Below, one piece after another: positions 9,030 through 16,874 of a stretch of 37,187 nt of DNA; position 1 is the first letter of the stretch; each line of letters begins with the position of its first letter. Origin of the DNA: Rhodocyclaceae bacterium (GTDB lineage Bacteria; Pseudomonadota; Gammaproteobacteria; Burkholderiales; Rhodocyclaceae); the NCBI GenBank assembly GCA_003963315.1, contig RXJP01000039.1, positions 379 to 37,565 of the forward strand. Reading direction: 5' to 3'. Position numbers and translations under genes: made by a program. The notes below the pieces were generated by a model. It searched no databases. It was not told the DNA's origin and saw nothing but the letters and a program-made list of their open reading frames with translations.

Positions 9030-11330
9030 ATGTCCGCCCCGCGCCGCGCCATCGCTTCCAGCTTTCTGGCCCTGTCCCTGCTCGTGTCCATCGCATCCCG
9101 GGCCGGCCAGGACGACGACGCCCCCTTCAAGGGCGACGGCAAGAGCCGCAATGCGGCCGACCCCATCTATTTCGGCGGCAAGTTGGCGGACTTTCCCACC
9201 CATGCCGAGGCCGAAAGCGGCCTGCGCATCTTTCCGCCCACGGGCACCGAGTTGTTTGCCGGCCAGCGTTTCGACCTGCGGGTGGAAACCCAGTGGCCGG
9301 CCCAGCAGTCGGTGGTGCTGAAGCAGCTCACGGTGAACGGCAAGGACGTGACCCGCGCCTTCCTCGACAAGATCGCCCATCAGGGCACCGGCGAGGAGTC
9401 CGGCACCCCCGCCAGCCCGATGTTGCTGGGCGCCTCCGCCCGCAACATGCGTTTCGACAGGCCGGGGGTCTATGAAGTGGCGGCGGTGGTGACGGTGGAT
9501 GGCGTCGAGCGTCGCATCGGCAACCGTTACGAAGTGAGCGCCGCGCCGGATCCCAAGGCCAAGGGTGCCGCCCGGCGGGTGGTGTTCTTCCTTGCCGACG
9601 GCACCGGCCTGCCCCTGCGCACGGCGGCCCGCTTGATTTCCAAAGGCGTGTTCGAAGGCCGTGCCCGGGACCGCCTGGCCATGGAGAAAATGCCGGTGCA
9701 GGGCGTCAGCATGACGGCGGCCTTCGATACCGTCATTACCGATTCCGCCCCCGGTATGGCCAGCCTGATAACGGGCATGAAGCAGGCCAACAACGCCCTC
9801 AACGTGGCGCCGGACAACACCCCGGAAAACGCCCTGGACAATCCCCGCATCGAAACCGTGTTCGAGTATATGAAGCGCGTGCACGGCTGGAAAATCGGCG
9901 TGGTGACCGACGCCTTCCTGACCGATGCCACCCCGGCGGCGGCCGTGGCCCATAGCCGCGCCCGCCGTCTCTACCTGCCCATCGCCCAGCAGATGATCGG
10001 CTACTACGCCGACGGCACGGCCCAGCCCAAGACCGGCTACGCCGCCCTGGCGCAACTGGCCCAGCCCCTGGATGTGCTCATGGGCGGCGGCGCCCCGCAA
10101 TGGATGAAGGAAGGCAATCCGGCCCTGAAGGATTTCTACCAAGTGGCCAAAGGCGGCCGCAAGGACGTGGACCTGATGGCCGACATCGCCCCGGCCCGGG
10201 GCTACCAGGTGGTGCGCAACGCCGATGAATTAGCGGCGGCGGACGGAAAGAAACCGTTGTTGGGCATCTTCACCGGCGAGTTCCGTCCCGCCTCATCCGG
10301 TCTCGGTGCCGACAACCTGCCCGGCGTGCTGGACAGGCTGGTGGCCAGGGGCCAGGCCACCATACGCGGCAAGGGCGCCGATGCGCCGGAGCTGGCCATG
10401 AACCTGGCGCCGCCCCAGGGCAAGGGCTGTGGCGTGACGGTGGCGGAATGCTTCGCCCGGGTGCCCATGAAGGTGGACATGACCGCCAAGGCCATTGATG
10501 TGTTGGAAGCGCTGAGTAAAAACAAGCATGGCCAAAGCGGCGGCTGGATGTTGCTGGTGGAGCAGTCCCAACCGGACAAGTTCGGCCACATCCTCGAGTA
10601 TGACCGCGCCATGTACGAAGTCGTGGAACTGGACCAGACCGTGGCCGCAGTGAACAAACGGCTGGCCAAGCTGCCGGATAGTCTGGCGGTGCTCACCTCC
10701 GACCATGCCCAGCCGGAAACCATCGGCGGCGTGATCATGACCGGGGCCTTGTCTGGCGCGGCGGGAAGCTGCTTCCTCAGCAGCAACAATGCCTACCCCA
10801 TCCTGCTCGGCTCCGCGAGCGATAGCGAAAGGCCCTGCCCCCTGCAGGATGCCCTGGGCACTTTCAACGATGCCACGCCGCCCACCTATGCCGACCGTAA
10901 TGGCGATGGCTATCCGGATGATCCCGATCCTGCCATCAAGCTGGTGATCGAGGACGGCTTCCGTCCCACCTACAGCACCAGTTACTTGACCAACTACCTG
11001 CCCCTGGAGCCCACCCTGACCACGCGCAACGACAAGGGTGCTGCGGTGGAGCATCCGGCCCTGCCCAATCCTGCACGCCAGCCGGAAGGCTTGCTGATGA
11101 CCGGCAACGTGCCGACACGGAATGTCACCGGCGGCGCCAACAAAACCGGCGGCCCGATCAACATCGCCCCCCACGCCGGCGATGACGTGCTGGTATCGGC
11201 CCAGGGCGCAGGCGCGGCGTATTTCTCCGGCATTTACGAGAACACGTCCATCAGCCTGCGCCTGGCCCAGGCCCTGGGCGGCCGTTCGGCGGCTGTCGGT
11301 GCTGGCAAGGGCCAGTTGGTGGGATGGTGA
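9030..11330 (+). CDS. Large exported alkaline phosphatase-superfamily protein with a calcium-loop motif
   Basis: The ATG at 9030 is chosen because GAGGA lies 7 bases upstream and it gives a clean signal peptide ending near SIASRAG; earlier in-frame ATGs at 8961 and 8997 lack this. The product has 766 residues, much longer than the 470-residue PhoA. After an N-terminal beta-rich domain (about 30-170) comes VVFFLADGTGLPLR, the metal-site motif of the alkaline phosphatase fold. The nucleophile-like TDSAPG follows with Ser239, then TSDHAQPETIGG, a histidine/aspartate metal motif. DRNGDGYPDD starting near 622 matches an EF-hand-type calcium loop, unusual inside this fold. It should hydrolyse phosphomonoesters or diesters in the periplasm or at the surface. 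The substrate is unknown. The next gene starts within its stop codon. Confidence 0.85.
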   Translation: MSAPRRAIASSFLALSLLVSIASRAGQDDDAPFKGDGKSRNAADPIYFGGKLADFPTHAEAESGLRIFPPTGTELFAGQRFDLRVETQWPAQQSVVLKQLTVNGKDVTRAFLDKIAHQGTGEESGTPASPMLLGASARNMRFDRPGVYEVAAVVTVDGVERRIGNRYEVSAAPDPKAKGAARRVVFFLADGTGLPLRTAARLISKGVFEGRARDRLAMEKMPVQGVSMTAAFDTVITDSAPGMASLITGMKQANNALNVAPDNTPENALDNPRIETVFEYMKRVHGWKIGVVTDAFLTDATPAAAVAHSRARRLYLPIAQQMIGYYADGTAQPKTGYAALAQLAQPLDVLMGGGAPQWMKEGNPALKDFYQVAKGGRKDVDLMADIAPARGYQVVRNADELAAADGKKPLLGIFTGEFRPASSGLGADNLPGVLDRLVARGQATIRGKGADAPELAMNLAPPQGKGCGVTVAECFARVPMKVDMTAKAIDVLEALSKNKHGQSGGWMLLVEQSQPDKFGHILEYDRAMYEVVELDQTVAAVNKRLAKLPDSLAVLTSDHAQPETIGGVIMTGALSGAAGSCFLSSNNAYPILLGSASDSERPCPLQDALGTFNDATPPTYADRNGDGYPDDPDPAIKLVIEDGFRPTYSTSYLTNYLPLEPTLTTRNDKGAAVEHPALPNPARQPEGLLMTGNVPTRNVTGGANKTGGPINIAPHAGDDVLVSAQGAGAAYFSGIYENTSISLRLAQALGGRSAAVGAGKGQLVGW

Positions 11331-11656
11331 TGGCGACGCGGGTTTTCCTGGCTGGGTTGATCGCTATGCAGGGGCTGGCCGCATCCGCCACCACCCTGAC
11401 CGGGCGTGTGGTGAACAATCAAAGTGGCGTGCTGCTGGCTGGGGCAGAAGTGGCGCTGGCTTCGGCTGAGGTGAGTACCGATGCCAGCGGATTTTTCAGC
11501 TTGCCGGATGTTGCGCCGGGGCCGGCATTGCTGCGGGTGAAGCTGGCAGACGGCAGCGGCTTTTCGGTACGCCTGGTGATTCCCGAGAGCCCCCGCTATT
11601 TCGTCGAACTGGACCAGGCACGCCATGGGCCGCCGGAAGCGGACGACGAGTATTGA
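11330..11656 (+). CDS. Small exported protein with carboxypeptidase-regulatory-like beta-sandwich
   Basis: The ATG at 11330 overlaps the phosphatase TGA (TGATG), and GGTGGG at 11318-11323 is well placed for it. An in-frame ATG at 11324 is an alternative. The 108-residue product has a signal peptide (MATRVFLAGLIAMQGLAASA) and then TLTGRVVNNQSG, ALASAEVSTDASGFFSLPDV and ALLRVKL. This is the pattern of CarboxypepD_reg/Cna-B-like beta-sandwich domains used for binding or folding support. The tail is acidic (PPEADDEY). Coupling to the phosphatase suggests a joint role, such as an accessory subunit or surface anchoring. This is inference; no enzyme motif is seen. Confidence 0.7.
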   Translation: MATRVFLAGLIAMQGLAASATTLTGRVVNNQSGVLLAGAEVALASAEVSTDASGFFSLPDVAPGPALLRVKLADGSGFSVRLVIPESPRYFVELDQARHGPPEADDEY

Positions 11657-11672
11657 TCCAAGCATTTCCCCA

Positions 11673-11710
11673 CCGTTCGTCCTGAGCGTAGCGCAGCGAA
11701 GTCGAAGGAT
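11673..11710. repeat. Dispersed palindromic repeat unit (TTCGTCCTGAGC...GTCGAAGGA)
   Basis: This segment reads CCGTTCGTCCTGAGC, a short spacer and GCGAAGTCGAAGGAT. The same family of motifs (CCGTTCGGGCTGAGC, CCCTTCGACAAGC) builds the repeat at 20148-20280. It lies 16 bases after the stop of the phosphatase-linked gene. Such units are scattered intergenic repeats in many proteobacteria and can fold into stem-loops that terminate or protect messages. Confidence 0.65.
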
Positions 11711-11731
11711 AAAAAGGAAACCCCACCGCTC

Positions 11732-12102
11732 CGCCGTCATCCCCGCGAACGCGGGGATCCAGGGGCTTTTGGTTTTTTTCTTGAGTCTTTTTGGTGTGCT
11801 AACCGCATAGCGACGTCCGCGCCGGAAATTCGCCCCGGCGGGCGTTGGCTCGCCAACGCCATAGGCCCATCTCTGCCCCTCCCATCCTCCCCCGAGGGGA
11901 GGCTATTAGCGCGACAAAGAAGTAGGCAAGAAAACGCGCCCCGCTACCCCGGCCCTACGGGCTCCCCTCCCTCCAGCCCACCCGGCCGGCCGGTCTTGCA
12001 AACTAGCGGCTACGCCGCGTCGGACAGCAAGCCCGGACATCCCCGTCCGAGTGTGCTTCCAGTCGGCGGGGTAGAGAGGAAGTGGTCGCAATTTGGACGA
12101 CC
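11732..12102. repeat. Left arm of a large composite inverted repeat flanking the J-domain gene
   Basis: Read in reverse complement, this arm matches 13743-14114 in three blocks. 11732-11762 is identical over 31 bases to 14084-14114 and contains the palindrome CCCCGCGAACGCGGGG. 11804-11844 matches 13950-13990 at 36 of 41 positions. 11941-12102 matches 13743-13904 at about 153 of 162 positions without gaps. The segments between the blocks differ. The left arm also holds two short perfect hairpins (11841-11860 and 11886-11902). No protein gene was recognised in the whole stretch 11657-12282. The counts are from a hand alignment. Confidence 0.85.
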
Positions 12103-12282
12103 GTCATAGGCAGCTAATATGAGCCTACCTTCTTTAATTCGGCCGATACGCGGCAGTTGTGGGGATAAGGCTATCACTCATTCGTTTGTCCGATTTTCGG
12201 GGCCGATTCTCTTTTGTATGGCTGACTTAGGCTCGTCTGTGCGATACCATGCTTATGACAAAAACAACGCACAGCGCACGGT

Positions 12283-13632
12283 ATGAGTTCGAGGGATCAT
12301 AGGGGGTATTACGCAGTTTTGGGGCTAGACCCTGGCGCCGATGCGGCGGCGATCAAAGCTGCCTTTCGCCGCAAGGCGATGGAGCTTCATCCTGACCGAA
12401 ACGACTCACCAAACGCCACAGAGCGGTTCCAGCTTCTGAACGAGGCGTATGGCGTTCTGAGCGATCCGGCCCAGCGAGCTCAATACGACACGATGTCCAT
12501 CGAGACGGGGCCGAGTGCTTCTGCGTCGGCGGCTGAGCAAGAGCCGCCGGAACCCATCGTCTGCTCCTGCTGCGGCAAAGTCACAGCCCAGCCGCGCTAC
12601 GCGATCTTCTATGAAGTGAAGAGCTTTATAGTGCAAACGACCCGTTCGGCCATTCAAGGCATCTTTTGCAGTGCTTGCGCCGAGAAGAAGGCATTCAGGG
12701 CGTCTGCTATCACGTGGATTCTCGGCTGGTGGGGTTTCCCATGGGGGCCGATCTATTCGATCCACGCCATTTTTACGAACATGTTCGGCGGCAAGCAGCC
12801 GCCAGATATCAACGCCCGTCTAGCTGCGCATCAGGCGTGGGTGTTCGCTGTTCTCGGTAAAACCGACATGGCTCGCGCCGTAGCTCTTGACGCCTTGTCC
12901 ATCACCAAAAAAATCAAGCCGGACAAGGCATACGCCAGAATGAAGAAGGCACTGGGCTACGACGTTACCGACGAAGGAGCGGAGATTCGGGCGCAAATCG
13001 AGAAGCTGCTTGAATTAATCGGTAGTGCAGGTGGCGGTAATCGACTGAAAGACGCTTGGGGCTTATTCCGTCGCCCGTTCTACGTTCAAGGGGTCGTCGC
13101 TTGCGTGTTGTTCGGCTGGCTGGGGTACGCTATCGAAACAGCTCCGCCGAGCCTGCCGCCGAGAGGTCCGAAACCTTATGTCGCGAGCCAGGAGTCTTAC
13201 GCGCCGCCAAGGCCAGCTTACGTACGTCCTGCCAACGCTCCCAATGGCCAGCCGTGGCCGACCGCTGCAGCTTATGTGAACGGCTTTCCGCACATCCACA
13301 CAAACGGCTTTTCCAAAGTCACCGTGGATAACAGCCAAAATGATTCAGACGTATTCGTGAAACTCGTGTCGCTGGACGGGCCGAACGGGTTTCCCGTTCG
13401 TGCCTTCTTTATTCCAGGTCACGCCAGTTTCACTTTGGATAAGGTGACGGCAGGCAACTACGATATCCGTTATAAAGATCTAAGCTCCGGCAGCCTGTCG
13501 AGGTCCGAGCAGTTCTCGCTCGAAGAGAAGCGCACCGACGAAGGTATTCAGTTCAGCAATATGACGATGACGCTCTACAAAGTCCGCAACGGCAATATGA
13601 AAACCTACGGACTGGCCGAAGATGAGTTCTGA
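12283..13632 (+). CDS. J-domain protein with zinc ribbon, membrane segment and C-terminal beta domain
   Basis: The 449-residue product opens with a J domain (about 8-70) with the HPD tripeptide at 36-38, which in known J proteins stimulates DnaK ATPase activity. A CxxC pair (C94, C97) and a second pair (C129, C132) look like a zinc ribbon. Between about 140 and 165 lies a tryptophan/proline-rich hydrophobic stretch with GWWGFPWGP. A helical region follows (about 175-255), then one clear membrane helix (about 267-286), a proline-rich linker and a probable beta domain (about 330-440). There is no G/F region or DnaJ-type C-terminal substrate domain, so this is not DnaJ or CbpA. Codon choice is visibly more A/T-tolerant than in its neighbours. 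No good ribosome site precedes the ATG. The gene stands alone between inverted repeat arms. The cellular role is unknown. Confidence 0.8.
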   Translation: MSSRDHRGYYAVLGLDPGADAAAIKAAFRRKAMELHPDRNDSPNATERFQLLNEAYGVLSDPAQRAQYDTMSIETGPSASASAAEQEPPEPIVCSCCGKVTAQPRYAIFYEVKSFIVQTTRSAIQGIFCSACAEKKAFRASAITWILGWWGFPWGPIYSIHAIFTNMFGGKQPPDINARLAAHQAWVFAVLGKTDMARAVALDALSITKKIKPDKAYARMKKALGYDVTDEGAEIRAQIEKLLELIGSAGGGNRLKDAWGLFRRPFYVQGVVACVLFGWLGYAIETAPPSLPPRGPKPYVASQESYAPPRPAYVRPANAPNGQPWPTAAAYVNGFPHIHTNGFSKVTVDNSQNDSDVFVKLVSLDGPNGFPVRAFFIPGHASFTLDKVTAGNYDIRYKDLSSGSLSRSEQFSLEEKRTDEGIQFSNMTMTLYKVRNGNMKTYGLAEDEF

Positions 13633-13742
13633 GCCGGCATTCGCGGGCGAGTTGTGCGAAGCTCTCGAATAGCATATCTCGCAAAATTTGGAGTTTGAGA
13701 CTCATAACCAAAGGGATCAGGCCCAAATTGGTTTCTTGCGAT

Positions 13743-14114
13743 GGTCATCCAAATTGCGACCGCTCCCCCTCTGCCCCGCCGACTGGAAGCGCACCCGGAC
13801 GGGGGTGTCCGGGCTTGCTGTCCGACGCGGCGTAGCCGCTAGTTTGCAAGACCGGCCGGCCGGATGGGCTGGAGGGAGGGGAGCCCGTAGGGCCGGGGTA
13901 GCGGGGGCTGCTTCTTTGCCTACTTTCTTGCAGAAGCAAGAAAGTAGGTCGCCCGCCGGGGCGAACTCCCGGCGCGGACGAGACTATGCGACCACAGCTT
14001 CAAGGAAGCTCAAGAACGAAGCGACAAGACCCTGGACTCCCGCGTGCGCGGGAGTGACGGTGGAATGCGGGATTCAAACGTCGCTGGATCCCCGCGTTCG
14101 CGGGGATGACGGCG
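13743..14114. repeat. Right arm of the composite inverted repeat flanking the J-domain gene
   Basis: This arm is the reverse-complement partner of 11732-12102 and almost the same total length (372 versus 371 bases). It contains a further relative of the CCCGCG palindrome at 14032-14060 (CCCGCGTGCGCGGG) that the left arm lacks. No protein gene was recognised in 13633-14154. The arm ends about 40 bases from the kup stop codon. Confidence 0.85.
13919..13948. other. Perfect 12-bp hairpin inside the right repeat arm
   Basis: CCTACTTTCTTG at 13919-13930 is perfectly complementary to CAAGAAAGTAGG at 13937-13948 around a 6-base loop. Only half of it has an echo in the left arm (11922-11933). It may act as a stem-loop terminator for the J-domain gene, but no T-run follows. 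Confidence 0.6.
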
Positions 14115-14154
14115 GCGTGCTGGGCGGCGAACACGCCCCTTCGGTCGATGGCGG

Positions 14155-16047
14155 CTACAACACCACCTGCGCTCCCAGTTCCACCACCCGATTGGGCGGC
14201 AGCTGGAAATAGCCCGCGGCGCTGCCGGCGTTGCGGAATAGGGTGACGAACAGTATCTCGCGCCAGAAGGGCATGTCCGACTTCATCTTGGGGATCAGGG
14301 TTTCCCGGCCGAGGAAGAAGGTGGTGTCCATGGTGTCCAGCACCAGGCCTTGTTCGCCGCACCACTCCATGGCGGCAGGCAGGTCGGGCTGGTCGGTGAA
14401 ACCGTAGAACACCTGCACCCGCCAGAAGTTATTGGCCTGTTTCTCCACGGTGATGCGTTGGGCATCGGGAACGCGGGGTACGTCGAGTACTTTCACGGTG
14501 GTCAGCACCACCCGTTCGTGCAGGGCCTTGTAGTGTTTCAGGCTGTGCAACAGGGCGTGGGGGACGCCTTGGGGGTTGTTGGTGAGGAAGACGGCGGTGC
14601 CGGGCACCCGGGTGATGTCGCCTTGGCCACAACTTTGGATGAAGGCATCCATGGGAATCGCTTCCGCTTCCAGACGGCGGTTGAGCAGGCTGCGGCCCTG
14701 TTTCCAGGTGGTGAGCAGGAGGAAGACGAACAGGCCGAAGGCCAGGGGAAACCAGCCGCCGTCGGCGATCTTCACCGCGTTGGCGAAGAAGAAGGCGAGG
14801 TCGATGAGGAAGAAGGGGGTGGCGCCCAGCAACGCGCGCCACAGGGGCCAGCCCCACAGCCAGTAGGCGACGCAGAAGGCCAGCACGCTGGTGATGGCCA
14901 TGGTGCCGGTGACGGCGATGCCGTAGGCCGCCGCCAGGTTGGTGGAAGAACCGAAACCCAGCACCAGGGCGATCACGGCGATGAGCAGGGTCCAGTTGAC
15001 CGCCGGCAGGTAGATCTGCCCCATCTCCTTGGCCGAGGTGTGGTGCACCTCCAGCCGGGGCGAGTAGCCGAGTTGGATGGCCTGCTGGGTCATGGAGAAA
15101 GCGCCGGAAATGACGGCCTGGGAGGCGATGACCGTGGCGACAGTCGACAGTGCGACCAAGGGGTATAACGCCCATTCCGGGGCGAGGCGATAGAAGGGGT
15201 TTTCAATGGCGCTGGGGTCGGCCAGCAGCAGCGCGCCCTGGCCGAAGTAGTTGAGTACCAGGGCCGGCAGTACCAGACCCAGCCAGGCGAGTTGGATCGG
15301 GCGGGCGCCGAAGTGGCCCATGTCGGCGTAGAGCGCCTCGGTGCCGGTAACGGCTAGCACCACGGCCCCCAGGGAAAGGAAAGCCAGGCGGGGTTGGGCA
15401 AGGAAGAAATCAAGACCGTGGCGCGGGTCAAGGGCGAGCAGCACGCGGGGATGATCGGCGATGTTGATGACACCAAGCACGGCCAGCGTAAGGAACCAAA
15501 CACCACATACGGGGCCGAACAGCCGGCCGACGTTGCCCGTGCCGTGGCGCTGGATGAGGAACAGGCCGATCAGAACGGCCAGGGTAATGGGAATGATATA
15601 AGCATGGAAGGCAGGCGTCGCCACCTCCAGCCCTTCCACGGCCGAGAGAACGGAGATGGCCGGGGTGATGACCCCATCGCCGTAGAACAGTGCTGCGCCG
15701 AACAGGCCCAGGGTGAGGATGACGGCCTGGCGCTTGCTGCCTTCCTCGGTGGGGCGCATGGCCAGGGCCATCAGCGCCATGATGCCGCCTTCCCCCTTGT
15801 TATCGGCCTTGAGGATGAAGGCGACGTATTTGATGGTGACCACGACCATCAGCGACCAGAAGATCAGGGAGAGGATGCCCAGCACGTTGTCCGGGGTGAT
15901 GGGCACCGGGTGGTGGCTGCCGGCAAACACTTCGTGCATGGTGTAGAGGGGGCTGGTGCCGATGTCGCCGTAGACGACGCCGAGGGCGGCCAGGGATAGG
16001 GCGGCGAGGGTTTCCTTGCCGTGGCCGTGTTCGGGGGTGGAAGTCAT
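14155..16047 (-). CDS. kup: Potassium uptake carrier of the KUP/HAK family
   Basis: The 630-residue product has the family's normal length. It shows the KUP hallmark near the N-terminus (LGVVYGDIGTSPLYTM), KYVAFILKADNKGEGG in the first loop, about twelve hydrophobic segments and the cytoplasmic C-terminal domain (about 450-630). It takes up K+ with protons across the inner membrane and usually provides the basal potassium route. The gene lies 134 bases downstream of kdpE on the same strand and could be read through from kdpDE. Its own ribosome site is weak. The ATG at 16047 is the only sensible start. Confidence 0.95.
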   Translation of the reverse strand: MTSTPEHGHGKETLAALSLAALGVVYGDIGTSPLYTMHEVFAGSHHPVPITPDNVLGILSLIFWSLMVVVTIKYVAFILKADNKGEGGIMALMALAMRPTEEGSKRQAVILTLGLFGAALFYGDGVITPAISVLSAVEGLEVATPAFHAYIIPITLAVLIGLFLIQRHGTGNVGRLFGPVCGVWFLTLAVLGVINIADHPRVLLALDPRHGLDFFLAQPRLAFLSLGAVVLAVTGTEALYADMGHFGARPIQLAWLGLVLPALVLNYFGQGALLLADPSAIENPFYRLAPEWALYPLVALSTVATVIASQAVISGAFSMTQQAIQLGYSPRLEVHHTSAKEMGQIYLPAVNWTLLIAVIALVLGFGSSTNLAAAYGIAVTGTMAITSVLAFCVAYWLWGWPLWRALLGATPFFLIDLAFFFANAVKIADGGWFPLAFGLFVFLLLTTWKQGRSLLNRRLEAEAIPMDAFIQSCGQGDITRVPGTAVFLTNNPQGVPHALLHSLKHYKALHERVVLTTVKVLDVPRVPDAQRITVEKQANNFWRVQVFYGFTDQPDLPAAMEWCGEQGLVLDTMDTTFFLGRETLIPKMKSDMPFWREILFVTLFRNAGSAAGYFQLPPNRVVELGAQVVL

Positions 16048-16181
16048 GGTCAGAACCGCAGAATTTTGGAAGGGATAAACAGCTAACCCCGAATCCTAGC
16101 GGACCTTTTGCTGCTCTGCAGCTATTAAAGCGGTTTTAAACCATGCCCAGAATGATCAGACAGCCGTCTTGCCGGGTCCTG

Positions 16182-16874
16182 TCAGGCAATGAAACGATAG
16201 CCGATGCCCGCTTCAGTGACGAAATGGACGGGCTGGGAAGGGTCATCCTCCAGTTTTTTTCGTAAATGGCCCATATAGATACGCACGTAATGGCTGTCTT
16301 CGCTGTGGGAAGGGCCCCAGACATTACGCAGCAACTGCCTGTGGGTCAGCACGCTGTCCGGGTTGGCGATGAGGTAGGACAGCAGGCGGTATTCGATAGG
16401 CGTCAGGTGTACGGTTTGACCGTCCTTTTCCACCAGGCGGCGAGCCATATCCAACTTGATCTTGCCGAATTGGAGCGCGGTTTGTCCGTCTTCACCGCGA
16501 CGGGCGTGGCGGCGCAACTGGGCCCGCACCCGGGCCAACAGTTCGCCCACGCCGAAGGGTTTGGTCAAGTAGTCGTCGGCACCGGCATCCAGGGCATCCA
16601 CCTTGTCGGCTTCCGCCGTGCGAGCTGACAGCACCAGCACCGGAATGCCCGACCAGGTGCGCAGTTCGCGGATGAAGTCCACCCCGCTGCCGTCGGGCAG
16701 GCCCAGGTCCAGCACCACCATGTCGGGTTTGCGGGTGCCGGCTTCGATCAAGCCCCGCTTCAGGGTATCGGCCTCGAACACTTCGCAGCCCTCGCTTTCC
16801 AGGGCCATGCGCACGAAGCGTCGGATCTGGGGCTCGTCCTCCACCACAATGACCACGGGTGAGGGAGCGCTCAT
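16182..16874 (-). CDS. kdpE: Response regulator KdpE (OmpR family)
   Basis: The 230-residue protein has a receiver domain (about 7-120) with acidic pocket E12/D13, the phosphorylatable Asp56 in VVLDLGLPDGSG, and the conserved lysine in DDYLTKPFG. A winged-helix DNA-binding domain (about 130-228) follows, including VWGPSHSEDSHYVRIYMGHLRKKLE. In known systems KdpE is phosphorylated by KdpD under low potassium or osmotic stress and activates kdpFABC. Its start overlaps the kdpD stop by 4 bases (ATGA). The target operon lies about 8 kb away on the same strand rather than directly upstream. Confidence 0.95.
   Translation of the reverse strand: MSAPSPVVIVVEDEPQIRRFVRMALESEGCEVFEADTLKRGLIEAGTRKPDMVVLDLGLPDGSGVDFIRELRTWSGIPVLVLSARTAEADKVDALDAGADDYLTKPFGVGELLARVRAQLRRHARRGEDGQTALQFGKIKLDMARRLVEKDGQTVHLTPIEYRLLSYLIANPDSVLTHRQLLRNVWGPSHSEDSHYVRIYMGHLRKKLEDDPSQPVHFVTEAGIGYRFIA

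Noticed and set aside
11657-12282. Open frames crossing the repeat arms (and likewise in 13633-14154)
   Set aside because: They run through palindromic repeats shared by both arms, have no start signals and encode no recognisable protein.
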